The position numbers were made by a program, and so were the translations under genes. The notes beneath the pieces are model-generated. The model made no database searches and was not told the DNA's origin. It saw only the letters and a list, made by a program, of their open reading frames with translations. Shown piece by piece: positions 1 through 12,900 of a stretch of 64,000 bases of DNA. Origin of the DNA: Chrysomallon squamiferum (taxonomy: Eukaryota; Mollusca; Gastropoda; Neomphalida; Peltospiridae); the NCBI GenBank assembly GCA_012295275.1, contig CM022679.1, positions 2,270,116 through 2,334,115 of the forward strand, given 5' to 3'. Each line of letters opens with the position of its first letter. Position 1 is the stretch's first letter.

Positions 1-363
1 AGAAAGCACGCAGATTCAAAATATTTGAATGCAAAACAGATATTGTCTGTTTTCATTACAAATTTTGTATTCTTTTCACAACATGTGTACGTGGAATAAA
101 TTAAAGGGATTTCTGAATTCTATAATTTGGGTTTGCATTTGTAAAATATAATTCATGTTAACAGGTTGTATTTGATTGTTTTGGTGTTAAATTTTTTACC
201 TCTCATAACAAAATTGCATTGGTTACTGTACAATTCCGTTTATGTTCAAAGCAGCAACAGTTCTGACATGTGTTTTGAAAACAGACAGAATTGTTGACTG
301 AGTACTATATATGGAAACTAACAGACATGTTTGTTTAAAATAAAAATATTTGCTGTGTTTCAG

Positions 364-449
364 ACTAAAGTGCCCCCTGTTGTCAGATTTCGTCGCTATG
401 TCAGATTGACTCTAATCTGTATCCGACTTTTCAAAACCAGTTACAAAAG
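364..449 (+). CDS. CNBD2: CNBD2-like exon 1 (first visible)
   Basis: Acceptor tgtgtttcag precedes 364 and donor gtaagt follows 449. The exon encodes TKVPPVV then the basic/hydrophobic stretch RFRRYVRLTLICIRLF, and ends in phase 2. It is an internal exon, so earlier exons lie outside the window. The preceding 363 bases are intron with nothing recognisable. Confidence 0.75.
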
Positions 450-1404
450 GTAAGTCACATTTCATTACTGACGTTTTCTGTTTATATTACCAGAAAATAA
501 TATTTCTGTCGATACTGTTTAAGACCCATCTAGAAAACATCTTTTTTTTCTTCTCTAGATTGTTCACGACACCATAAGAAAATATTAACTGATTTTTTTC
601 TTCGGCTGTTATTTACGACACCACTGGAGCAATGTACCATTTGCAATGTCAAATATTTGTTTAACGAAGGGGACTTTAATTAATTTTTTTTATCATCGCT
701 TTTTGGATGACAAAATTTATTAATTCAGACAAAAATTCAAAAATTCACACATACACACACACGCGCACGCACGCAAACAAACACATTTAGTTAATGTATT
801 TATTTGAACTTTCTTAACGAAATAGCAGCACAGTATTCAGGCACGCAGATTCAGATATTAGGAAATTAGGCTGCATTTTTCTCTTCCATTTACATTAAAC
901 TTTGATCAGCTGAGCTAACTTTAATCAGTTACTCGTAGACTTGTTGTACTTTATTATTTGCAAAGATTTATGTTTACTCTTGTAAGAATTTACGCAAAAC
1001 CTGTAAGCATATTTGCATTTAGACTGTTTAAATATATGTTTAAATTTTCTTATTAATTCTCCATCTGTAGGGTGATCCTGGATAATATATACATTATATA
1101 TATATATATATTAAATTTGATATTAAATTTAATATATGTATGTTATTGTCGTTGTTGTTGATATTATTATTAAAAACGATGTTGTTATTTATTTAGTTTG
1201 AAAGATTCTGGCGATGAATTTCTGTCTATATTACAAGTTTCTGAAGAATATGGCGCCGTCATCGACAGACGAGGGCTTGTGTTCGACCCCAAAGACTTCA
1301 AAGCCAATACTGAGGTATGGCGAGAGTGGAAAAGGGAAATTTATCGACTAACAGAACAAATATTTATACATATTTTTTATCTTTTGGAAATATAAGATTA
1401 CTAC

Positions 1405-1447
<43 letters not shown>

Positions 1448-2236
1448 TTAAATAATTTCTTTATTTATTGATTTATTCGTTAAACAACAACAAAAATACA
1501 ACAAAGAGCAACAACAAAACAAACAATTAAAGAAATAAAAATAATTATAGTAATAATTTTTAAAAAAGACACACACACACACACACACAAACAAAAAAAA
1601 AAAAAAAAAAACACCACCTCCAAATATAATACTTCAGATCAATTATATTTTACCAAAACCAAAAAATTACGCCCGCGAAAACAGAGTGAAAAGTATAACA
1701 CATTTCAACTAAATTGTGAATTCTGTAAAATGCTGTTTTCAGTATATTAGTCACCTCCCAATTTGTTTCGAGGAGTTTACAAAGTTTTCTCTATAAGCTA
1801 TTTTATCGTTCTCTCGACTGAAAATTGTTGCCAACGTTTCAGCAAAATATGATAAAGGACAAATGTGCGAAATAGTCACTAATAATGTAACAAACAATCT
1901 GATTGGCCGGCGCTAATGAATCGGCTTCGTATCAAACGTTGGAACGTGCAGTGTGTGTCATCCACATTCAAAAATAAATTTGTTAATCATTTATCGGCGA
2001 ACTTTAATAATTTACATCGTACAATGCATGTTTATAGGAAAGACTTGGTCAAGAAGCGAAAAGATTGTTGCAGATGAATCCAAGGGACAGAACCGAGACT
2101 GATCTACAATATGTGAGTTATCTTTCTTATTTATGTCTATTCGTCCGGGGGTCCGTTTTTGTCTATATCTTGCTGTCTGCCTTCTGCCTTTTTCTTTTCC
2201 TTTTATTGCATATATACCATAACAGCTGCAACAGCA

Positions 2237-2288
<52 letters not shown>

Positions 2289-2794
2289 TAAATTAGACTA
2301 ATTTGTATTAATACAGTTATTTGTTTTCAGCTCATTATAATTCTGTGCAGTATTCCGGCTTTTGCCGAGTATCCACGAAGAATGCAACGGAAACTGTGTG
2401 AAGTGGGATGGTACGAAAAGTAAGTATTGTTTTACAGAAACTATAACATCATAAATGTAATAACCATTTTGCAATATTTAAAATAAAAACATCAGCTTAC
2501 TCGTTATTAAGAGATATAAGATGAAGAAGAAATAACGTGAAAATGTGAAAATTCGTAAGACATGCAGTCTACAAATGTGGGCTTGCATTCAAGACGGTGT
2601 TAGTGTGTTAGAAAGTTAGTTAGACAGAAAGGCGATTCTGTTGTTTCATATCTCTGCATTTTATTTTGGTTGTGCTCTCAAACTGTGAAATGTAAATTTT
2701 TCTGTTTCAGCTACGAACCAAAAAGAGCGATCACCAGAGAGGGACACCCTCCTCACGCGTTTTACTTCATCATCTCTGGTACAGGTACTCAATT

Positions 2795-2829
<35 letters not shown>

Positions 2830-4850
2830 TCGTTGTTTGTTGGTACATTTGTTTGACAAATTATATATTTTTTGTTTGTTCACTTATTCATATATTTATT
2901 TTGTTCTTTTTACGTAGTTTATTTATTTATTTCCATACTTAATTATTTTAATTTATTATTTATTTGTTTGTTTGTGTGTTTATTTATTGTTTGTTCTTTT
3001 ATTTATGTTGTTTATTGTACATGTTTATATTTATTTGTGTCTGTTTGTTTATTTATTTATTTGCATTTTTAATTATTTTTATTTATTATTTATTTGTTTG
3101 TTTTATTCTTTGCTTATTTCCTTACTTATTTATTTAGTTTCATTTGTTTATTTATTATTAATTAATATTGTAATATTATTGATTTGCGATTTGTAATTTA
3201 TTGTAGTAATAAATTTGAAATTTATTTTCTTTTTATTTAGTTATTTTATTTTATTTTATTTTGTTTTGTTTTGTTTTGTTTTGTTTTATTTTATTTTATT
3301 TTATTTTATTTTATTTTATTTTATTTTATTCAATTTTATTTTATTTTGCTTTGTTTTGATTTTTACAAAATTTTAATTACTTATTTAACTAATTAATTGT
3401 ATGTCTATTTATTTGCTTATTTGTTTATTTATTTATTTATTAGTTTACTTATTTGTTTGTTTGTTGATATTGGACAGTGATAGTGACCACACACGAAGGC
3501 TCGAGTGCACGGACACTGGTATCACTGAACAGAGGGATGTCGTTTGGGGTTAGTAGTCTTACCACATCCTAACTGTATCTGTGTGCGTCTGTGTGTCTGT
3601 GTGTGTAATGTATATGCATATGTATATTTGTGTATCTAGTTGTGTAGTTGTATTCGTATATAGCTGTTTGTATGGATAGCAGTACGTTTGGGTATGTTTG
3701 TGTTTTGGTCTAGTTGTGTGCATTTCGGTAATTATTATAGTGTATGTTTTTTCTATGAGTATATGTATGTACTTGATAATTTGTGTGTGTGTGTGTGTCT
3801 TGTATGTATGCATGTACATGCTGCTTTGCTAACATAAAGTAATGCTGTGACGTCATAAATGTGTCAGGTCAAGCAGATCGAACACAGATGATCTAAACCA
3901 CTACAATATAACCTAACTACAGTTTAACCTAACTACAACATAACCTAACTACAATATAACCTAACTACAACATAACCTAACTACAATATAACCTAACTAC
4001 AATATAACCTAACTACAGTTTAACCTAACTACAACATAACCTAACTACAATATAACCTAACGGTAGAATTTGTTAAAATCTTGATTGTATTACAAATTAC
4101 AGAAATAGAAATAAAAGATAAAAATACAAATAAAAATAAGTTTCAATTTAGATTTTCTTGTTCTGAAAAGGATTTCAAATGTCACCCCATACCCCAAAAA
4201 GAAATAATAATAAATAAAAATAACACACTAAAAAAAACCCCACAAAATAACCCCGTTAATAATAATAATAATAAAAAGTAAAACAGCAAAAACCACAGAA
4301 AACGCCCTACCAACCCCCCCCCAAAAAACAAAATACACGATTACAAAGAGTTAAATGAAGACGCAGCGGTTAAACTAAAATCACGGAGTGTATCCATAAA
4401 AAACCCCATGAAAGTTATTTTACTATATGAAAAGCTACTCCACTGCTTCAGTACAAAACACTTCTCTTTAAAAAATTAAAAAACTGTGACGCACACTCTG
4501 AGCTATGACAGACGAGAGATTTGTTTAGAGTCTCCTGCTCGTATCAAACGTGCTCGTGTTCAGTCGTCTGGTGTTCTATTTCTTATCTATAACAAAAACA
4601 AAAACAACAGAAGCAGCAACAATAACATATCAAACAACACATTCAAAAAAAAAAGAAAACAATTAAAATTAATTTCCCGACTACCACGACTACTACTATT
4701 ACTACTACGTCTACACTATTACTACTAATTCTAGCACTGTTTCTGCCGTTGTCGCTACCACTACAACAACCACCGCTACCTCTACCACTACCATTACAAT
4801 TACCATTACCATTATCAACATCACCACCACCACCAGTACTACTACTACTT

Positions 4851-4891
<41 letters not shown>

Positions 4892-5853
4892 GCTACTGCT
4901 ACTGCTACTGCTACTATTCCCACCACTACTAATTCTTCCACCAAAGTATACAATATTTACGCTACTAATGAATGAACAAGTTACAGTTGATGTGTTGGTG
5001 TGTTTGCATGTTTAACATTGTGAGTGGTAGACGTGTTTGTAATGGAGCAGACTTGTTTTTTTCAGGAGCTGGCTGTAGTAACAAGACGAAGACGCCAGGC
5101 TACTGTGAGCACTCAGACAGATACAGAGCTGCTGTGTATATCTGTACAGGTAGGTTGTACATACATACATACACACATACATACATTCATACATACATAC
5201 ATACATACATACATACATACATACATACATACACTTAGTAACATACAGACAGACGTACAGAGCTGCTGTGTATATCTGTACAGGTAGGTTGTACATACAT
5301 ACATACACACATACATACATACATACACACACATATATACATACATACATACATACATACATACACACACACATACATACATACACTTAGTAACACGTAC
5401 AGACAGACGTACAGAGCTCCTGTGTATATCTGTACAGGTAGGTTGTACATACATACATACATACACACACACACTTAGACACACATACATACAGACAGAC
5501 AGAACTACTGCGTATATGTACAGGTTAGGTGTGTGTGTATGTGTATGTGTATGTGTGTGAGTATGTGTATATACAGTATATATATACACACATAATCATT
5601 GCACAAAAACACACACACACACACACACACACCAACATAATTATATACATGATGTTGACTATTTTTGTTATTTCAGGATTTCAAAGATATTTTTATGTCG
5701 GGAGGACTGCAGAATCTGAATGATCCAGATCACAACTCATTCATCAGGTTAGAACGGGAAATTAACTATCATCGTGTCCGTCCATCTATTCATGCTCTCA
5801 TCCATCCGAAACTATTATAATGACATATATTATTATTATTATTATTATTACGG

Positions 5854-5923
<70 letters not shown>

Positions 5924-6343
5924 TACACATTTAAAAAAAAGAAAAAAGTCGGATATGTCCCATTCTTGCTAGAGCTGGTGACTGGTGTACTAAATATGTT
6001 ATGCATTTTCTGCGACAAGCTATCAAATATTAACTGATTCTGTGATAATACTAAATCATTCAGTGACAGTAGAACATTTTCTCTATCATTTTATATTATC
6101 ATTACACGAAAAATGTTTCACTCACAGTTAATAGTTAAATGTGCTGAGACTGTTGTTTAAAAACAATAATAATACAAAAACTTTAGTGACAAACAAAATC
6201 TAAAGAAAAACAAAGAAATGAACACTCCTCCCAAAAAATCAACAAACAAGAAAACCAACCAACAAAACAACAAACACCCTCCCCACAAAAAATAAAATAA
6301 ATAAATAACCCACCTCTCCACAAAAGACCGACAAAATGAAAAG

Positions 6344-6424
<81 letters not shown>

Positions 6425-6798
6425 TATTCAACTGAGCGATATGGATCATATTACACACTCAAAAGTCTGAATTCATGCGATATTATATACAAAACAAAAT
6501 AACGTCACTGAATTGTTGTAGTGTTTTTACAACTCGATTGTGGCGACATTTGAGCTGATATAAAGCCTCAACACTCCATACTAACAATGGAGAACGTCAA
6601 ACCAGTGTAGAATGCATCTTAATACATATTCATAACGACCATGACTTTTTGTCTCATCGTGTCGTGATGGATACCGGGATCGAATCCTGATAATGTAATT
6701 TTCTTCAGAAGTAATTGGAGCAGAGTCATAACACTAGTCCCTTTTATTATCAGCTCCCAGAACTGGATAAAAACAAATTATCCCGTCTGTTTGATGCA

Positions 6799-6861
<63 letters not shown>

Positions 6862-6890
6862 CATTATTATTATTTATGTTGTTATTGTTA

Positions 6891-6931
<41 letters not shown>

Positions 6932-9900
6932 TATGTATTTATTTACTTATTTATTTATTAATATTTTGTGTTAATGTGTGTGTGTGTAGCACGAAGTCTA
7001 TAGCCATCAGAATCTCTTTGCATGTTAATCTCTATATCTAACAGTCTTTGTGGTTTTTTTCTGTCTACCTATCGGTCTGTTTACCTATCTATCTAAACAT
7101 CTATCTGTTCGTCTATTTGTCAGTCTGTATACAATATGTGATTATAAATATAATACTGGATATTGCAGTAAAAAAGGTTATTACACAGTACTGTACGAAC
7201 AGTCTACAACACATTAAAAACTACAGTGTACAAGAAATGCAATATAAACAGAGCACAGTACAGCTCAGCAATATCAAATGTAAATATAATGGATTTATTC
7301 AGTTCAGTATTAAAAACCATTCACCCCTTTGACGTCATTTTTCGATCTATCCTGATCTGCGAAACTTAGACTGCTAGTGATTATCATTTTCTGATATGAA
7401 CTCGAATTGCAGTAGACGGAAATACGTAGTCACTGATAAAAAAAAAAAAAGATTACAAAAAAAAACCAACCCATTGTACGGTGAAAAGAGACTTATGATA
7501 AAACAATGATACGCTTGTTGTGTGTGTGTGGCATTCCATCAACGTCTTACCGGTGATCAATAGGACCGACAGGTTTACGTTCATATTATCTGGAAACTAT
7601 TAACAAGAAAACCACTGAGCCGATGAAGAAAACTACGTTACATGCCATATACACGACTTACTTACTCTAAGCACATCAGTAGTTGCGCTTCCATGGTGCT
7701 CTGAGCTGTGTTTGAGACAGTTTTGTGGTAGCCGGCGTCTGGAATAGGAAGCTTCAAAACGTGATGACGGTATGGATTTATTAGAAATAAAAGAAATGTG
7801 TTGACAGTATGGATAAAAGTTTGATTAAATTTTGTTCCAGGAGTGTGGGGTTTTTGCGGCACTGGCCGGTGGATTGTTTGGCCGAAAATCCCGAGGCATG
7901 TATGTTTCATTATTTCAAGTAAGTACGCTGAAATGTTTTGTCTTTTCATTGTAGAACTATAGTTTTCCTTTTTTTTTTTTTTTTTTTTATGTGTCTGTGT
8001 GTTGTATCTGTTATGTGCATGCGAACGTACGCATATATGTATGTGTATATGTCTGTGTGTTCCCACATATATATATATATGTATGTGTATGTATCATATT
8101 ATATATATATCTATATCTATCTATCTGTATATTACTCCATACACAAATGCACATAACACTCGCATTTGAGAAATATTAGTGATGTGTTTTGTAACATATA
8201 ACACTATGATGTGGAATCGCATATAATTACTGTTTACTTACAGATGAAAAGAGACTATCTAGTACACTATTTAAATATAGAATTGTAATAATAAAATGCA
8301 AACACATACAAACAAATGTACAGATAGACACACATCTTTCTTACTCGCTGATACATAAACAAAGCTTTGTATCTGTGTATCTGTTTCTATATATAACACA
8401 AATACACAAACACACATACACGCACTTACACACACGTACATACATTCATACAAAAAATCTCGTTCTCAGACATTAACACAAAGTGTATATCTGTTTCTGT
8501 AAAACGACCCAATGTTTGAACGTGTAATTCTGACTTAATATTCGCTACATTTCTCTTCAAAACACACACACACACACCTGAATTTCTCAGAACCACTCGA
8601 CTGATTTCTATAACCCAGAGTCTACAAACTGAATGCACCCCTCACAATTTCCCTTCGTTTGTTAAAACGCTTTAACTTCTTGCACTGAGTCTCCTGTGAC
8701 TCTAGTCGGAAGACCTGGCAGCGGGCTACTTGTAATGTATTTTGTTTCAGTATTTATTTTGCCTATTATTTAGCCACAAATCACAGGCCGCGGATCTGAA
8801 AGGAAAGATTTGTATTTGATTAATCTGCGCTATTCACGTCAGCCCTCTGAAAACCACGTGTGCCGCTTTGGTCTTTGACCACGGGTAATCGTGCTTTTGT
8901 TCATACACAGCGTTTAGTTACACGAACTTTAATCAGGTGACAGACACGAGTAACCACTTGTAAACGAAGATTAACAGCAACAAAGAATTACTGTAAGGAG
9001 AGTTCGTGTGGACACAACCAGGAGCGAAACTGTAAAACAAAAGCAGCGTACTGTGGTGATTAACACGGTTGTATGTGTGTATGTAGTCTATCTTAATTTA
9101 AATAAATAAATAAATAGTGTAGAATGACTGAGGGTCTGGGTAATTGAACCGCAGTGTGTTTATATGTTATTAGATGTCAAAGATAAAGGTTATTAAATCT
9201 CACATATCTGTTATTAGGTGTCTCACATATCTGTTATTAGGTGTCTCACATATCTGTTATTAGGTGTCTCACATATCTGTTATTAGGTGTCTCACATATC
9301 TGTTATTAGGTGTCTCACATATCGGTTTCTTAAAGCGGTCTAACAGCTGGCATCTGTTACTTCCGTTTGTATCTAAAAATATCTAATAATTTATTTATCA
9401 ATTAAACAGACTTTAAAACCGTTAGAAAACTTGAAACGAATATTGCGAAATGTCATCAAAAGATGTCGCTTAATACATTTTATTTACTGGAGTAAGAAAA
9501 TAATTCTGTATTTCTGTTGCAGTCTTCTTCGCCAACGTATAAAATCTCCATAGAGGAGTATGTGTGGAGACCACTCACTTAACAACGTGCTAACATTCGT
9601 TTTGAATGATTTTAGTGTTCTCCGCTCGTTCTCTGGACACGTGGGGAGGCCATTCCTGATAAAAGTCTCCAACATCAAAGGGTAGCAGCCCCACCCCTGT
9701 GTAAAAAGTTCTGGATCCGCACCCGAGACCGCCTCTCTTTGACAAACATATCAGATTTGATATCTCGACATGCGCAGAAAACTGCGGTGCTACTGCGATA
9801 ACAAACATTAAACCGTCATCTCCCTCCCGCTGTCAGTAGGCCTGGTTATTGGATTGTACAGAAAGGTTACATTATCAGCCTGATATCGCAAAGATCCGTT

Positions 9901-12900
9901 ATTGTACTGAGAAATAAATAAACACACCGCCGAGCTTTAGACCGCCTAGAGGCAGTGACAATACTCACTTTCTTTGGCCACGTTTTCATTATAAAACTTC
10001 ACTAAGTAGATCCTAGTAAATAAAATTATACCTATACACTTTCGTCGATGATTTTAACAAAGATGTATTTCTGTCAAGCTGAAAATAAGATTAAATAACA
10101 GAACAGAAATTTAGTCACGCTCAGGTTTTTCTACATCGCTGAATGGACAACATGGATAATCGAAATAGGAAGTAATAATATAGCGAATATACGTGATGTT
10201 TTATTTATCTGACGGTAATACGTTATTACGTTAATCTTTATCGCAAAAAGAAACGAAAAATAGCATACGATATTGTTTGTTTGTTGTTGTTTTTAAAAGG
10301 TAAGAGACAAAACTCGCGAACAACATTCAAAACATGTTGTTTAATTTATAGTCAGTTTTAGTGAAAGAGAATACAAAATAATTTATGTGTATTTTGAAGA
10401 TGAAAGAAAAACAAGAAAAAAGAAAGAAAGAAAGCTAAAACAAATAAATAAATAAAAAAGAAACAAGAAAAAAAAAAAAAAGAGCAAGAAAACAAATATA
10501 AAAATGGTATTATTAACAAAAAGATCATTATTTATATATCTTTCCATATTTTAAAGAAAAAAATCGTGTGTCACTGTCTACCAGAGAAAACTGGCCAACA
10601 CAAGAAGAACGAGAAGAAACCAAACATGTACATATGATTCCTGCTACCCGCATATAAAGCTTTACATTTCAGTCATCGTAAAGTCGATTCAAAGCAAATA
10701 AAAATCACATTATTAGTTTTTTACGATAATCTTTTCTTCTGTTCTGCACAGTTTCCTTCCACAACATTTTTACAGCGGCAGTCAATCTCGTACTGAGATT
10801 CTGACTTGATTGATGTTTCTGTATTAAATGAATACAACCGCGTCTTTTCCATCCACCTGAAGCGGCGAATCCACGATAAATTACAGAGGTGGTTAGACAG
10901 CCCTGACTGTCATCGATTCGTGAGAACTTGTAGCTAATTTCTTTCTGTGGAAACTGCCAAGCGCTTTATTTAGTCAGTTATTAAACTTTCGGCCGCCCTT
11001 AGAAAAAGCTCATTGCATCTCTGCTAGATCCGCTGCTTAAAATATATAAACATGACAAGTACAGCAACTGAACTGAGCTTTATTAACACTCAACATAACA
11101 GAGTTTTTTCTTGAGCTACTTGTTATGTTTTAACATTAAAACATGAAGTTCAATTCAATTTCCAAACAATTTATTTCGTTTCAAAAATGGCTACGAACAA
11201 AAACTAAAGCACGGTCCCGGTGACGTCATATAATACTATCTCCCTTATTCCGGTTCCCCTAAACATCGTAAACTGTAACAATGTTAACTATAACACCATT
11301 TAGATACAACACTTCCTCCCCTCCAAATTTTCAATTTACACACAAATTATGTTATATGTAAAATTCTAAAATAAATTTGTGTGATTTACTAATTAGTAAT
11401 AATTAAACAATTGAACTTTGAACTTAACAAATAAATTTTTTTTTTTTTTTTTTTTTTTTTTTGATTGGACACCATAACAGTTCAATTACAGTTTATCAAG
11501 TATGTCCATTGGTCACATATGAAACTTCAAATAACAAATATTATTTAAAAAAATATATATAATAAAAAAATATCACTAATTCTACAATCTTTCAATGAAT
11601 TCCGTATTACACAGATTCAGATTAAATCACTTTAAATAGTTTCTATCAGTCTGTGAGGTGTTTTTCGAGCCCGTCTAGGATATCTTGGGGTTGACGGTAT
11701 TGGTAGTTGCGGTACATCGTCAACATCGTCGATGGCATTAGAAGCATCCTCTACGGCATTAGAAGTAACCGTTCTGTTTTTCATCTCAGTCTCTTCCACC
11801 TGAATGGTTGGTTCAACCAATTCCATTTCAGACTCAGTACCAATTGCAGTCAGTTCAGGTGAAGGGTTCCTATTATCCTCCAAATGCACACATTTACGAA
11901 GTTGATCCACATATCTTTTACACACAAAATCTCCAACTTTCACTCTGTGGGTAACAGGCCCTAGCTGACACAGTACTTTTCCACTCAACCACTTGTCAGT
12001 TCCTGTGTAGTTCTTCACTTGTACTGAATCTCCAACACTGAACACCCGTGTTTTACTTGCTTTTGGAATAGTTCTCTTTTTAACAGAGTTCTCCAAACTT
12101 GGACGCAAGATATCCAATCTCGTTCGAACACGTCTGCCAAGAAACAATTCTGATGGAGTACATTTTGTAGTACAGTGCGGAGTGTTCCGATACGCAAACA
12201 AGGATGTTGAAATCTTCTGGTTCGTGGTTCGTGACTCATGTTCAACTGTTTTCATTGCAGTTTTGAAAGTACGAACAGCTCTTTCTGCCTCACCATTTGA
12301 ACTTGGATGGTATGGAGCTGATCTGATGTGTTTCACTCCATTTTTCTTAAAAATGTTTCAAATTCCTCTACAACAAACTGAGGTCCGTTATCAGAAATCA
12401 ACTGCTCTGGCATTCCATAACTTGCAAAGAGATTCCTCATTGTCTCTACTGCATGCGTTGCTCTGGTACTGGACATTCGAAAAACTTCCATCCATTTAGA
12501 ATGTGCATCCACCACAATCATGAACATTTCTTTCATGAATGGTCCAGCAAAATCAACATGTATTCTTTGCGATGGTTTGGTGGGCCAAATCCATGCATTA
12601 GCTGTACTTTTTGGCATGACTGTTTGTTGTAGTTGGCAACACTTACACTTGCTAACTTTCTTTTCTATGTCAATATCCATATGAGGCCACCACACATGCA
12701 ATCTAGCCAAATATTTCATTCGCACAATTCCAGGATGATTTTCATGAAGATAATACAGAATATCTGTTCGATATTTATCGGGAATAATCACTCGCATTCC
12801 TCTGAGAAGACAGTGTTCCTCCACGGTTAATTCATCTTTCACTCTGAAATAAGGTAACAGCTCCGGTGAAATAGAAGACTCTTTTGGCTATCCATACATG

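Larger units (their letters stand above)
450..7840 (+). other. introns between CNBD2-like exons 1 to 9
   Basis: Non-coding sequence between the listed exons. It holds (ATT)n at about 1401-1448, (CA)n plus A-run at 1570-1610, (AAT)n at 2237-2288, ATTT-family tetramers at 2860-3470, a (TTTTA/TTTTG)n array at 3232-3358, a 16-bp minisatellite at about 3899-4060, (ACT)n at 4683-4930, (CATA)n at 5150-5470, (CA)n at 5609-5632 and 6347-6420, and (ATT)n at 5831-5884 and 6799-6930. I see no other gene in it. Confidence 0.6.

Noticed and set aside
3899-4060. Interstitial telomere repeat
   Set aside because: Although each unit contains CCTAA, the period is 16 bp and there is no run of TTAGG or TTAGGG.
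4711-5015. Poly-Val and poly-Leu frames suggestive of membrane proteins
   Set aside because: They come from the (ACT)n trinucleotide tract, in both directions.
5012-5589. Long minus-strand frames rich in Cys, Tyr, Val and Met
   Set aside because: They are translations of the (CATA)n microsatellite and change content only with the repeat phase.
6660-6700. tRNA gene suggested by gggatcgaatcctg
   Set aside because: The B-box-like string lacks an A-box and a cloverleaf upstream; at most a SINE relic.
7662-8066. 134-codon minus-strand frame
   Set aside because: It overlaps the genuine plus-strand exon at 7841-7918 and otherwise covers a CA/TA repeat; shadow frame.
9484-9808. Two minus-strand frames in the BIR block copy 1
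   Set aside because: The matching frame in copy 2 is not maintained (stops and indels), so no selection for a protein is visible.
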